Source: Minicystis rosea (GTDB lineage: Bacteria; Myxococcota_A; Polyangia; Polyangiales; Polyangiaceae). From it: 64,000 nucleotides of DNA. Positions within the stretch are counted from its first letter, which is position 1; every line of letters begins with the position of its first letter. Under the pieces are notes generated by a model. The model made no database searches. It saw only the letters and a list, made by a program, of their open reading frames with translations, and was not told where the DNA came from. The stretch is taken from the NCBI GenBank assembly GCA_001931535.1, contig CP016211.1, positions 10,028,377 through 10,092,376 of the forward strand, given 5' to 3'. This document shows positions 1-11,100 of this stretch, piece by piece. Made by a program: the position numbers and the translations under genes.

Positions 1-418
1 CCGCGCCGTCTTCACGTCCGCCGCTGCCTTCACGGCCGCGCTGCTCGTTGGGCTCCTCGCTTCCGCGCTCGGTCTCTTCACGCCGAGCCCGCGCGCAGTC
101 GCGATCGCCGTCGCCGTTTCGCTCGCGTATGTCGGCATCGACAACCTCGCGGGCTCGCGGCGCGCATGGATCGCGTTGCCCTTCGGCGTCGTGCACGGCC
201 TCGGTGGTGCGGCTGCGTTTCGCGCGCTCGATGCGCCGATCGGCGGGCTCGCCGCCTTCGTCGCCGGTGTCTTCGCGGCGGTGTCGATGTTCATCGCGCT
301 CCTCGCCGCCGCGCGGAGGTCGCTCGCCGCGCGCCCTGCGCTCGAGGCGCGCAGCACCTTCGCGATCGGCATCGCCGTCGTCACCGCGAGCATGTTCGCG
401 CTGCGCGCCGCATTCTAA
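1..418 (+). CDS. HupE/UreJ-like membrane protein, C-terminal part
   Basis: The reading frame is open from the left edge of the window and ends with TAA at 416-418, so the 5' part is missing. About 138 residues are visible. They form several hydrophobic helices and carry a WIALPFGVVHGLGGA stretch, which resembles the conserved GxxHG region of HupE/UreJ-type proteins. Those proteins are small polytopic membrane proteins, some of which transport nickel or cobalt. Many actinobacterial and myxobacterial members have no proven metal role, so I assign family only and not substrate. The stop codon overlaps the stop of the convergent gene on the other strand by a few bases. Confidence 0.6.
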   Translation, partial: RAVFTSAAAFTAALLVGLLASALGLFTPSPRAVAIAVAVSLAYVGIDNLAGSRRAWIALPFGVVHGLGGAAAFRALDAPIGGLAAFVAGVFAAVSMFIALLAAARRSLAARPALEARSTFAIGIAVVTASMFALRAAF

Positions 419-810
419 TCCTTGCCGCCGTAGCGAACCGCGTTCGGATCGACCAGCGGCGGAGGCATCGGCCCGCCCGCCTCGGGCATCGCGATTTCGT
501 GCAGGCGTGCGGGCTCGCCGGGAGCGGGCGCTTCATGCGCGCTCGGCGGTGGGAACGCGCTCCGCGCCCGTGGCGGCGCCGGTACGTACATGCGCGGCGT
601 GCGAATGCTCCGCGCCACGGCCGCGATCTCGGGGAGCTCCGTCGCGAGCCGCTCGACAAACAGCGCGCGCGCGGCATCATCGGGGGTAGGCGCGGTGGCG
701 TTCGCAGCACGGAGGGCCGCCCAGAGCTCGTAATACCAAGCCGAGAGCGAGGCATGCGCTTCCAAGAGGTCCCGTACCGTCTCCTCGGACACGATGACGT
801 TCTTGCCCAT
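415..810 (-). CDS. Hypothetical protein, proline-rich C-terminus
   Basis: A 131-residue protein that I do not recognise. The N-terminal half (about residues 5-65) is predicted helical, with no signal peptide or membrane segment. The C-terminal half is rich in Pro, Ala and Arg and looks disordered. It starts with ATG at 808-810, which gives only a short gap to the divergent gene at 825, so the two must share a very small promoter region. It is tail-to-tail with the HupE/UreJ-like gene, with overlapping stop codons. No function is assigned. Confidence 0.55.
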   Translation of the reverse strand: MGKNVIVSEETVRDLLEAHASLSAWYYELWAALRAANATAPTPDDAARALFVERLATELPEIAAVARSIRTPRMYVPAPPRARSAFPPPSAHEAPAPGEPARLHEIAMPEAGGPMPPPLVDPNAVRYGGKD

Positions 811-824
811 GGGCGGGATGAACC

Positions 825-1784
825 ATGAGCGCCGAGGCGCCTCTCGATGGGCGGGCGCGCACGCTGCGTCTCGTCACCTACAACGTCCGGTACTTCGGGC
901 ACCTCACGCGCGGCATCGCCTCCACCGGCTCGGCCTTCAGCCGCATCGCGCGCGCGCTCGCGACGCTCGATCCGCTGCCCGACCTCGTCTGCCTCCAGGA
1001 GGTCGAGACGCAGTCCCTGCGGGCCACCAGCGCGAACCGCCTCTGGCACCCGCAGGAGACGCAGCTCGAGCGCATCATGACCGAGCTGCACGCCGCCCTC
1101 GCCCTGCAGAAGCGGGCGGAGCGCTACACCGCCTATTACTTCCCCGCGCACACGTATCGGCTCACGTCGCGGACCAACATCTACACCACCGGCCTCGCGG
1201 TGATCGCGCGCGACACCTTCACCATCGGCCACCACAACGCGCACAAGCCGCACGACATCACCCACCGCCAGCGCGTGCGCAACCTGAAGCAGACCCGCAT
1301 CTGCGCGCACGTCTCCTTCGTCCACGAGAGCGGCTTCACCTTCGACGTCTTCAACACGCACCTGAGCCTCCCGAGCGTGTTCTCGCGCGAGTTCTGGACG
1401 GGCGACGCCCGCATGGGCTTCGCCCCCAACCAACTCGCCGAGGCGCGCACGCTGGCCGACTTCGTCGCGAAGGAGCAGCGGAGCCCGCATTTCGTGGTCG
1501 TCGGCGATTTCAATTCACTGCCCGGCTCGCCGGTCGATCGCTACCTGCGCAAGGAGCGCGGCTTCGTCGACGCCTTCTCGCACGTGCGCCAGCTGAGCGA
1601 GGAAGCTTCCCGCGCGCACGCCACCGCCGGCTTCCTCAACCTGCGCATGCACCTCGATCACGTGTATTCGTCGCCCCTCCTCGAGTGGCTCGACTTCGAC
1701 GGGACGATGCCTTTCGGCGAGCTCGGCGGCTTCGCGGGCCTCTCCGATCACGTCCCTTTGATCGCCCGCTTCCGCATCCCCTGA
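825..1784 (+). CDS. Endonuclease/exonuclease/phosphatase family protein
   Basis: 319 residues with the signature blocks of the EEP (DNase I-like) metal-dependent phosphoesterase fold in the expected order. These are TYNVRYF near residue 18, LQEVE near residue 57 (metal-binding Glu), FNTHLS near 165, GDFNSLPG near 226 (Asp/Asn of the active site), and SDHVPL close to the C-terminus (catalytic Asp-His pair). Family members cleave phosphodiester bonds in nucleic acids or in phosphoinositide- and sphingomyelin-type substrates, and sequence alone does not show which. No signal peptide is apparent, so it is probably cytoplasmic. It is a monocistronic unit with clear spacing to its neighbours. Confidence 0.85.
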   Translation: MSAEAPLDGRARTLRLVTYNVRYFGHLTRGIASTGSAFSRIARALATLDPLPDLVCLQEVETQSLRATSANRLWHPQETQLERIMTELHAALALQKRAERYTAYYFPAHTYRLTSRTNIYTTGLAVIARDTFTIGHHNAHKPHDITHRQRVRNLKQTRICAHVSFVHESGFTFDVFNTHLSLPSVFSREFWTGDARMGFAPNQLAEARTLADFVAKEQRSPHFVVVGDFNSLPGSPVDRYLRKERGFVDAFSHVRQLSEEASRAHATAGFLNLRMHLDHVYSSPLLEWLDFDGTMPFGELGGFAGLSDHVPLIARFRIP

Positions 1785-1840
1785 CGCGCGTCTTGCGATG
1801 GGCGCGCCGTTCGTCGATGCTCGGAAGAAGCGGGTGACGC

Positions 1841-2689
1841 ATGCAATCGAGATCGCACGACAGCGATGGCACCTCGATCACGGTTCGGCCCCTGACCGTC
1901 CCGCTCCCCGACGCGCTCGATCCCCTCATCATCGCCGGCGCCCCCGAGGAGTCCTACACGCTCATCGGCTTCTCGCTGCTGCTCCCGTATCTGGAGCCGT
2001 ACCTCATCCGCACCATGAAGGCGGCGCGCCAGCACCTCACCGACGCCGCGCTCCTCGCCGACCTCGGCAAGTTCAACGCCCAAGAAGGCCAGCATTACCG
2101 CCAACACCGCCGCTTCAACGACGCCATTCACGCGAGCGGATTTCCCCGGCTCGCCGCGCTCGAAGAAGAGCTCTCCCGCGATTACCAACGCTTCTCCGAC
2201 GAGCGCCCGCTCCCATTCAACCTGGCTTACGCCGAAGGCTTCGAGGCCTTCACCACCGCCATGGCGCGCTTCGCGTTGGAAGAGAAGATCCTCGATCGCA
2301 TGTGCCCCGCGGCGCGCGATCTCTTCGCCTGGCATTTGGTCGAAGAGCTCGAGCACCGGACGGTGGCCTTCGACGTCTACGATCGCATCTCCGGCGATTA
2401 CCGCCAGCGAGCGAGCGTGGGCCTCTACGCACAATGGCATTTGATGCGCTTCGTCGTGCGCGCCACCGGCCACATGCTCGAAGCCCACCCCGACGTCATC
2501 GCCCGCCACGGCGGCGAGCCGGCGCAAAAAGCCCGGCTCGCCCGCCTCCGTTCGACGCTCGTCAAACGCCTCTTGCCCAAGGTGCTTTTCACCTATTCTC
2601 CGTGGTACACGCCGCACGCGATCGAAATGCCCGAAGAGGCCCGATCCCTCGCCCAGCATTATTCGGAGATGGCCCTCGGCACGCGTTGA
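1841..2689 (+). CDS. Predicted metal-dependent hydrolase (ferritin-like, PF10118-type)
   Basis: 282 residues matching the pattern of the predicted metal-dependent hydrolase family. This is a helical ferritin-like bundle with a first metal motif NAQEGQHYRQHRRFN (Glu and several His, near residue 80) and a second, WHLVEELEHRTVAFDVY, in the middle of the protein. Two carboxylate/His helices of this kind normally hold a di-iron or similar site. The natural substrate of the family is not established. The start at 1841 is an ATG. The gene ends 12 bp before the stop codon of the convergent lipoprotein gene. Confidence 0.75.
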   Translation: MQSRSHDSDGTSITVRPLTVPLPDALDPLIIAGAPEESYTLIGFSLLLPYLEPYLIRTMKAARQHLTDAALLADLGKFNAQEGQHYRQHRRFNDAIHASGFPRLAALEEELSRDYQRFSDERPLPFNLAYAEGFEAFTTAMARFALEEKILDRMCPAARDLFAWHLVEELEHRTVAFDVYDRISGDYRQRASVGLYAQWHLMRFVVRATGHMLEAHPDVIARHGGEPAQKARLARLRSTLVKRLLPKVLFTYSPWYTPHAIEMPEEARSLAQHYSEMALGTR

Positions 2690-2701
2690 GCGACGCCGGC
2701 C

Positions 2702-4315
2702 TCAGTTGACCGAGCTGCCCCCGCCGAGCGTATTGCTCTCCTTGCTCAGCAGCGGCTCGATGGGCGTGGGCACGATCCTGCCGCCGCCGGTGTTGCAGCC
2801 CGCGGGGGTGACGACGGGCGCCGTCGTCCCGCAATTGCGGAGGAACGTGAGCAGCACGCTTTGGCGATGCGGGAGGAAGGTGCAGGTGAGCGCGTCCGAC
2901 AGCTCCCCTCCGAAGCCGACGTGGAGGAATCCGAGGCTGTTCGGCCACGTCATGCCGTTGCCGAGATCTCGACCATTCGAGTTCTGGTGGCAGCCGGCGC
3001 ACGACTGCGAGGTCGCCCGCTCGGCGATGTGCTGCGGGTTGAGCGGCGGCGTGCACGCCGTCCCCGGCGCGCAAAAGAGGTTGTGCAGCTCGGCGTCGAT
3101 GCTTTGAACGAAGGGATTGCCCGCGCCCCCTGCATTGAGCGAGAGCACGTAATCATTGATGGGATTCGAGACCGACGTGCTCTGCCCGGCATTGAATTGA
3201 TCGTCCGTGGCCATGGCCACGTTGTTCACGTTCGTGGCCGCGAGGGACGCGATCTCACCGCCGTTCACGAAGAAGCTCTGGAACGGCCCCGCCTCGGGGC
3301 GGGTGGAGGTGAACTTGAAGAGATCGCCGAACGGGTTGTTCTTCACCGTGACCGGCTGGGCGAAGAGCTTGTTGCCATTCTTGATGAGCGTGCTCGACCG
3401 CGCCAAGTGGAACTCGCGGAGCTGCCAGCTCGACGTGATGGTGTTGATGCGGATTTGCCCGCCGCTCGCGCCATATCGGCCGCCGCCGGCGTCGAAACCA
3501 TAGCTCTGCGGATGAATGACGGGGCTGAAGCCGTGAATGCCCTCGTAGTAGAATTTGCGCAGCCTGGTGCCGAGGGTCGCCTCGTCGGGGGCCGACGACA
3601 GGCTCTGCCAGAACTCCGCGACGGGACGGCAGGCCTCGATTCCACACTCGGGGTGCGGATTCGGTAGCTGCCCTTCGAGGATGATGGCGCCGGTGACCGC
3701 GGTGCTCGAATAGACGATGCGATATTCACCGCAATGCGCGCCGTCCGTGGGCGCGAGGTCGAAGCGGTTGAACAGCGCCACCGGGATGAAGTCGCTCGGC
3801 ACGGTCGAGAACGCCAGCGATCCCTCGAAGCGCCCGCATTCGAGCGGATATCCATTGAGGCTCCCTCCCGGCGTGCAATGCGGTTGGAAGCTCTCCGAGA
3901 AGGCGCCCGAGCCCGCCGGGTTCTCCGTGTCCCACAGGCGCCGGAGCAGCTCCGTCGGCGTCTCGTTGCTCGTGCCGGCGAGATTGAGAATCTGCTGGAG
4001 CACGCTCTCGAGCTGGAAATGCGTGTCCAGCAAAGCCGCGTGCGTCGGCCGCGGGACGACCAGCGAAGGATCGACCTTGGCGCCCATCTTGGTGCACTCC
4101 GGCGCTTCCGGGCACTCGACCGGATCGATCACGATCGGAGGATCGATGATCGGTGACACCGTCTCTCCGTTGTCGATGGCCTCGGGTGTCTCTCCCACGT
4201 TCTCACCGCCCGCAGGAGCACCCGCGCACCCATACGAGCCGCCCATGGCCGCCCCGCCGATGAGCGAAACCACCGCTCCGAGCCTCGTCCATCCCCATGA
4301 CTTCGTCGAGCTCAT
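2702..4315 (-). CDS. Secreted lipoprotein with a single c-type haem motif
   Basis: 537 residues. The N-terminus has a basic start, a hydrophobic core and a lipobox-like SYGC, so it is probably lipidated and exported. The middle (about residues 80-400) matches no domain I recognise. Near residue 439 there is one CxxCH motif (CAGCH), in the context SQSCAGCH, typical of a covalent haem c attachment site or a vestige of one. After it come about 100 residues with three further Cys. Proteins of this general type, a long novel region plus a terminal CxxCH, occur widely in myxobacteria. An electron-transfer or peroxidase-like role is possible but not shown. The gene is alone on its strand. Confidence 0.65.
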   Translation of the reverse strand: MSSTKSWGWTRLGAVVSLIGGAAMGGSYGCAGAPAGGENVGETPEAIDNGETVSPIIDPPIVIDPVECPEAPECTKMGAKVDPSLVVPRPTHAALLDTHFQLESVLQQILNLAGTSNETPTELLRRLWDTENPAGSGAFSESFQPHCTPGGSLNGYPLECGRFEGSLAFSTVPSDFIPVALFNRFDLAPTDGAHCGEYRIVYSSTAVTGAIILEGQLPNPHPECGIEACRPVAEFWQSLSSAPDEATLGTRLRKFYYEGIHGFSPVIHPQSYGFDAGGGRYGASGGQIRINTITSSWQLREFHLARSSTLIKNGNKLFAQPVTVKNNPFGDLFKFTSTRPEAGPFQSFFVNGGEIASLAATNVNNVAMATDDQFNAGQSTSVSNPINDYVLSLNAGGAGNPFVQSIDAELHNLFCAPGTACTPPLNPQHIAERATSQSCAGCHQNSNGRDLGNGMTWPNSLGFLHVGFGGELSDALTCTFLPHRQSVLLTFLRNCGTTAPVVTPAGCNTGGGRIVPTPIEPLLSKESNTLGGGSSVN

Positions 4316-4507
4316 TGGACCTCCAACCCGTCCTGCACCAGCGTTGTTGCCAGTGCTTGTTCCAAGCTCGTCCGGCTTACGCAGAACCTACGTCCGAGGC
4401 AACATGGTTGTGGAGACGCCTCGAAAGCACGCTGTAAACACACCTGCCATGGAGGGATGTGGCCATCACGGTTCGCGCGGCCGCGAGCCCCCGTCCAGCA
4501 GTGTCGA

Positions 4508-4849
4508 TCAGCTCTTGTAGAGACGCAGGTTGCGCACGCCGGCGACCAACGCGACGATCCCGAGCCCGAGGCCCAAACCGATGAGCCGCGCGTTGAAGCG
4601 TTTGCCGTAGCCGGGGCCGGAGAGCGAAGGAATCCCCAGCGCGAGCGTGCCGACGATGAGCATGATGCCGATGACGACGGCCGCGATCGCGCCCGCCTTC
4701 CCCTCGCGCTTGCCTTGCGCCATGCGCGCGTCGAGCGCGGGGAGGACGGCGCACGCGCGGCACACGAGATCACCGCTCGGGCTCAGATGATCCGGGTTCG
4801 GCGCAGCGCAACGCGCACAGGTCGGGCGGGGGGCGCGGAAAGGCTCCAC
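4508..4849 (-). CDS. Small zinc-ribbon membrane protein
   Basis: A CxxC pair (CARC) followed about 20 residues later by CRAC forms a probable zinc ribbon at the N-terminus. Two hydrophobic helices follow, separated by a short loop (GAIAAVVIGIMLIVGTLALG and LIGLGLGLGIVALVAGV). The C-terminus is short and basic. The frame is open up to a TTG at 4933, but the extra N-terminal residues are low in complexity and neither start has a good ribosome binding site. I chose GTG at 4849, just ahead of the zinc ribbon, with low certainty. The protein resembles many small uncharacterised zinc-ribbon-TM proteins of myxobacteria. Function unknown. Confidence 0.5.
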   Translation of the reverse strand: MEPFRAPRPTCARCAAPNPDHLSPSGDLVCRACAVLPALDARMAQGKREGKAGAIAAVVIGIMLIVGTLALGIPSLSGPGYGKRFNARLIGLGLGLGIVALVAGVRNLRLYKS

Positions 4850-5048
4850 GACGTCAGAGCTATCATGGCGGCGGGCGCTCGTCGGGGAAAATCCCGAACA
4901 GCCTATCCTGGTCAACCGGACCGGGTCGGCCAAGGTCGGTGTCGGCGGACGATGGATATCGTCTCTCGCGGGGTTCGAGGATCCTTCGATACCGGCTCCA
5001 TGCAGGCTGGTCGGAGAATGCCACTCACGAAGGACATGCCGAGTCGCC

Positions 5049-5201
5049 TCAGCGGCCGCGCGGTCCGAAGGGCCAGCCCGTGAAGTACCAGACCAATGCG
5101 ACCGCGAAGAAGTAGAGGAACAGCGCCCAGAACCAAAGGGAATCGGCCCCGGCGTTGTCTCCCACGTCCTGGACCATCGCGCGTGCGGTTCCGGCGTTCA
5201 T
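5049..5201 (-). CDS. Small single-pass membrane protein (50 aa)
   Basis: A 50-residue protein with one strong aromatic transmembrane helix (SLWFWALFLYFFAVALVWYF) and a short basic tail. The longer frame begins at 5237, but an AGGAGG-type ribosome binding site lies about 6 bases before the internal ATG at 5199-5201, so I take that as the start. The gene is separate from its neighbours and lies head-to-head with the propeller gene at 5290. It looks genuine because of the ribosome binding site and the compact membrane segment, but I cannot assign a function. Confidence 0.6.
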   Translation of the reverse strand: MNAGTARAMVQDVGDNAGADSLWFWALFLYFFAVALVWYFTGWPFGPRGR

Positions 5202-5289
5202 TCGTCCCTCCTGATCGGTCGCCCCGCGAAACTGCAAGGCGTGGGCCGGGCTTCGTGAACCGCGCGGCGCTTCGTACTAGAGTCGCCCC

Positions 5290-6446
<1,157 letters not shown>

Positions 6447-6450
<4 letters not shown>

Positions 6451-9400
6451 GGCTTCTCCCGCGCGCGCCGATCGTCGTTGCGCTGTTGGCCGGTTGCGCG
6501 GGCGCGCCGCCGCCCGTCCCACGACCGAAGCCTTCGAGCTCGACGGAAGGCGCCGCGCCGATCGTGTCCCCCGCGCGCTGGGATTATCACCCGCCCGCGC
6601 CCACCACTGCGCTCGCCGCGACGAAGGTGAACGACGGCTGCGTCTTCACCACGGAGGGCGGGCAGCGCTGGTCCTCGGCGTCGACGAAGATGGCCGGCGG
6701 CCGCTTGGTGTGCAGCGGCAAGGCCGAAGCGAGCGCCGCCGTGGCCACCGAGGATCTCACCTCCGCCATCCGCCGCGACGACGGCTCGTGGATCTTCGTG
6801 AGCACGAGCGGTCTGCTCATGGAAGCCGAAGGTCCGCTCGGTCCCTTCACGCGCACCGTGCCCGCGCCCGAGACGCTCGCGCGCGTGACGGGCGCGGGCG
6901 CCGGCGTCCTCGCGACCACGCTCGATGGTCGCCTCTTGCGCTGGGAGGTCGCGAGCGGATGGAAGCCCGCCGTGTCGAGCGGCCCGCTCTTGAGCGCGCG
7001 CGTGTTCGACGTGGCCGTAGGCGACAACGGCCGCGCGCTCGCGCTGGCCTTCCCCGAAGCGCTCTACAAGAGCGACGACGGCGGCGCGACGTGGGCCTCC
7101 GCGGGCGCACCGACGGTGGGCGCTCGCCAGCTCGGCCGCACGACGAGCGGCGATCTCGGCGCGCAGGGCATGTTCGAGACGCTCGTGTGGAAGCCGAGCG
7201 CAACGCCGGCGTTCTCCCGCAGCACCGAAAAGGTGAACGCGCAGCAAGCGATCCTCGACGTCGACGTGGGCCGCGCGCCCGCCGCGTCGGCGTCGCAGGC
7301 CGGCCGCGCAGTGCTCGACGGCGATCGCTACTACGAGATCATCCGGCCCGAGAACGAAGGCGAGACCTGGCAGATCGCGCGCGGTCGCATCGAAGGTCGC
7401 TTGGAGACGCTGCCGCTCCCGAACAGCACCGGCTGCGGCAACGTGCGCATCGGAGCGCGCGGCAAGACGGTCTACGTGGTCTGCGTCTCGCAAGATCGCG
7501 GCGAAATCGCCGCCGAAGTGCGGCACAGCAGCGACGCCGGCGCGACGTGGGGCGCGGGCCTCAAGCTCGTCACGGCCGACACCGATCAAATCAACGTCGC
7601 CGTCTCGGCGGACGGCGGCGCGCTCATCGCAGGCCTGTGCCGCGCGTCGGATCCGAGCGGCGCCTGCAAGCCCGGCCCGCCGCTGCGGATCAAGATCGGC
7701 GACCCCGCCGCTGCCAGCGCGACCGCCACCGATGCCGGATCTGCGCCCGCCGATGCAGGATCCGCCGATGCAGGCGCGACGGTCGCCGCCGGCGTCGCGC
7801 TGTCCGCAGCGCCGGCCAACGCGCCGCAGCTCTCGGGCGGAGCCTTGTTGCCGACCTTCTCGCTCGATGGTCGATCGGCTTATTTCCTCGGCCGTCGCGG
7901 CAAAGACGATCGCTTGAACCTCTTCGTCTCGCACGACGGCGGCGAGACCTTCTCACCGCGCGCGCTGGAGACGGGCGCTGCGGCGAAGCCCGCGCCCCGA
8001 CCGCGTGACGACGAGGAAGAATCGAGCGAGCCCGAAGGCCCGGACACCTTCGAGGTTGACGACAACAGCTCCCTCCGCGCCGGCGAAGACGGCACGCTCG
8101 GCATGATGCTCGTGCGCACGCGGCGCGGCGAAGCCTCCTACGTCCTCGCCGACGACGACGGCCGCGTGCTCCAAGTCGCGAGCCCTCCACAGGACTCCAC
8201 CGACGAAGAAGGCCGCGGCCAATCGGTGATCATGTCGGGCCATGGCCGGCGCGTGCTCGCGCTGCCCGTCGTCATCCCCGACAATGGCCCGCTCCTCTGG
8301 GAATCGCTCGACGGCGGGATGACGTGGGATCGCCAGACCGGCCCCCAAGCGCTCACGCGCGAATACGAGCGCGGATCGCCCGCGATCACCTGCGCGCTCA
8401 ACGGCTGCTTGGTCGGCGACACCATCACGCGCGTCGGTTGGGGCGGCCAAGGTGGTGACACGGGCGGCGCCGAGCACCCGCCGGACACGCCGCCTCCGGG
8501 CGCGCAGAGCGTGCTCACCCCCATCGTCTGCGAGCTCTCGAAGACGCCGTGGTCACGCATCGACAACGCCTCCGGCGGCCTCTCCTACAACGTCCCGATC
8601 CCCGGCATCCACGAAGCCATGCGCGGCCGGGCCGCGTGGTCCGTGCTCACCGTCGATCGCCGCACCGGCGCGATCGCATCGACCAGCGCGATGCTGCCCG
8701 AGTCGGGCGAAGGCGACGCCCGCGTGACCACGCGCCCGCTCCTCGGCCCGAAGCCCGCAGGCCAGCACCTCGCCACCTCGATCTCGGCCTCGCAGCACGA
8801 AGGCTTCGCCGCCGTGCGCGTCGCGGTCCCCGTCGACGCGAAGACGGGCAAGCCCAAGCTCGGCGCGCCCATGCGCAACGTCGAGGTCGCTTGGGAGAAC
8901 TTCCTCGAAGGCACCTCGGGTCGCGCGCGCATCGCCGACGCCGGCCCGATCGAGGCCACCGACGTGGTCCTCAGCGAAGCCCCGTCGACGCGTCGAGGCA
9001 GCAACGAGACCCTCGCCGACGTCCTCCACGCCTCGCTCATCTCCATCTCTTCGCGCGGCATCTTCGTGCACCCGCACCAGCGCGCGACGGGCCCGCAAGC
9101 CTTCTTCATCGACGCCGCCGGCCGCGTCACCCGCTACGATCCCTACACCTTCCCTTCCGCGAGCCCCGTGAGCGGTTCGCTCGACATTCGCACCGACGCC
9201 TCCGCCGTCGGCGGCGAGCAGCTCGCGGTCGGCTTGCTCCGCGACAGCGACGGCGAGTGGGCCTCGCTCGCGCTCGGTCGCCGTCGCGGCTCGGGCACCG
9301 CCGCGACGACCTCCGTGAGCGCGCTCTCGTTGCTCCCGCCGCGTCCGTCGCCCGCGCTGCTCCCCGCGTACACCTCGTGGGGTTGGTCCCCCAAAGCGCC

Positions 9401-9977
9401 CGTCGGCGTGATGGCGCTCGTCGCCGATCCCGCGCACGCCAAGGCCTGGAGCCACTTCATCCCTTTCCGCAGCGACGGCACCTTCGGCCCCGCGGAGCCG
9501 ACGCCGACGATGTTCGATCTCGGCGACCGCCCGCGCGGCTGCACCGCCGCCGAGCGCGCCGACACCCCGCGCGCCAACGTCCTCTTCATGCTCGAAGGTC
9601 GCCCCTTCTTCCCCGGCGCGCGTCACCCCGTCCTCGTGCGCGAGCCCAAGCCGAAGGGCGCGGTCCCCGTCGACGACGCGCAAGTCTTCCTGACCGCAGG
9701 CGCCGTCCTCCAAGGCACGCCTTCCTCACCGTGCGTCTCCGCATGGGAAGCGCCCGCCCTCGGCCGCAACGTCGCCTCGGGTGTCATCCTGCAGGGCGAT
9801 CTCACGCACGCCTGGATCTTCCGTTTCTCGCAGGAAATCCCCAAATCCGCGGCCAAGCGTCCCGAGACCGCCGAGCCCGTTCCCTCGCTCGAATACCGCT
9901 CCATGTCCTGCCGCTACGACCCCAGCGCCCGCGTCCCCGAATCCGTGTGGAGCGAGCCCGGGACCACGAAGCCCTGA
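6447..9977 (+). CDS. Large BNR/Asp-box repeat lipoprotein
   Basis: The frame is open far upstream, but the real start is GTG at 6447, overlapping the stop of the previous gene. It is followed at once by a lipoprotein signal (APIVVALLAGC). This gives 1176 residues. Asp-box (BNR) motifs of the S-x-D-x-G-x-T-W type occur near residue 209 (SDDGGATW), 361 (SDAGATW), 495 (SHDGGETF) and 620 (SLDGGMTW), as in sialidase-fold propellers and photosystem-assembly-like proteins. A Ser/Ala/Asp-Ala-rich linker lies near residue 430, with an acidic stretch near 520. No glycosidase active-site residues are recognisable, so I call it a surface propeller of unknown ligand. Confidence 0.7.
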
Positions 9978-10178
9978 CCCAGCACCTCGCGCGCCGGCGC
10001 TCTGCCTCCCGTTCCCGAGCCACGCACGCTCGTCCTCGCCCGTCTTCTTCCGTAGACGGCCGTGCGAGCGCATCCCTGCCGTGCGTAGCCCAATTAGCAG
10101 CGCTCCCGATCTGCTCCTTGCTTGCACCCGCGGCCGGACGGACGTTAGCCTGTCCCGTCGCGCGGGAGGCAGTGGATC

Positions 10179-11024
10179 ATGGGCAAGCGTCGCCGTTTCG
10201 ACCTCAAGAAGAGCCTGTTCTTGTTGCCCAACATGATCACGCTCTCATCGATCTTCTGTGGCTTCTATTCGATCGCCAAGTCGTCGGCGGCCACGGGCGA
10301 GGACGCGTTCTACAAGGCCGCGATCCTCATCGTCTTCGCGATGTTCTTCGACATCCTCGACGGCCGCGTGGCCCGCGCGACGAAGACGCAGAGCGCCTTC
10401 GGCCTGCAGATCGACTCGCTCGCCGACGTCATCTCCTTCGGCGCCGCGCCCGCGATGCTCGTCTATCGCTGGACGCTGCATCGCCTCGATGAAGGCCCGG
10501 CGCCCATCGGTCTCATCGCCGCCTTCGTCTACATCGCCTGCGGCGCCATCCGCCTCGCGCGCTTCAACGTGCTCACCATGGGTGAAGCCGGCGCGCCCAC
10601 CAAGCCGACCAAGTACATCGTCGGCCTGCCCATCCCCGGCGCGGCGGGCATCCTCGTCTCCATCATCGTGGCGAACCACGCCGCGGCCGGCGTCCTCGGC
10701 GGCGTCGAGTACATCTGGCCGCTCTTCGCGGTCACCCTCGGCCTCTCGTTCCTGATGGTCTCGACGATCCGCTTCCGCTCCTTCAAGGAGATGAAGCTCA
10801 ACACGCGCACCGTGCTCCTCGTCGGCTTCGCCGTCGGCTCCAGCGCGCTCATCTCGTACAAGCTCAAGCCCCAGTTCGTCCTGGTTTGGCTGCTCGGCTT
10901 CTACATCATGTTCGGCATCTTCGAGTCGCTCTGGCAGCTCCCCGGCCGCCTCCGCGAGCGGGCTGCCATCGCCCGCGGCGAGACGCCTCCCGCCGGCCGC
11001 TCCTCGAGCCCGCCCCCGGGCTGA
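10179..11024 (+). CDS. pssA: CDP-diacylglycerol-serine O-phosphatidyltransferase
   Basis: 281 residues. It transfers the phosphatidyl group from CDP-diacylglycerol to L-serine, the first step of phosphatidylethanolamine synthesis, in the inner membrane. The CDP-alcohol phosphatidyltransferase signature is complete: D58-x2-D61-G62-x2-A65-R66-x8-G75-x3-D79-x3-D83. The first helix, LFLLPNMITLSSIFCGFYSI, is typical of the PssA subgroup, and about six more hydrophobic helices follow. The C-terminus ends in a Pro/Arg-rich tail. A phosphatidylglycerophosphate synthase is the main alternative, but the N-terminal FCGF pattern favours PssA. A strong hairpin terminator follows. Confidence 0.88.
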   Translation: MGKRRRFDLKKSLFLLPNMITLSSIFCGFYSIAKSSAATGEDAFYKAAILIVFAMFFDILDGRVARATKTQSAFGLQIDSLADVISFGAAPAMLVYRWTLHRLDEGPAPIGLIAAFVYIACGAIRLARFNVLTMGEAGAPTKPTKYIVGLPIPGAAGILVSIIVANHAAAGVLGGVEYIWPLFAVTLGLSFLMVSTIRFRSFKEMKLNTRTVLLVGFAVGSSALISYKLKPQFVLVWLLGFYIMFGIFESLWQLPGRLRERAAIARGETPPAGRSSSPPPG

Positions 11025-11041
11025 TCTCGTTTCCCGCACGC

Positions 11042-11080
11042 GAAAACGCGCGCCCCGTCACCGACGCGGCGCGCGTTTTC
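11042..11080. terminator. Bidirectional hairpin terminator
   Basis: A perfect 13-bp inverted repeat: left arm 11042-11054 (GAAAACGCGCGCC), right arm 11068-11080 (GGCGCGCGTTTTC), with a 13-nt loop. The arms end in a T-run on one strand and an A-run on the other. It sits between the convergent pssA (+) and the M15 peptidase gene (-) and can terminate both. Confidence 0.85.
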
Positions 11081-11100
11081 TTTCCATCCCTACGTCAGCG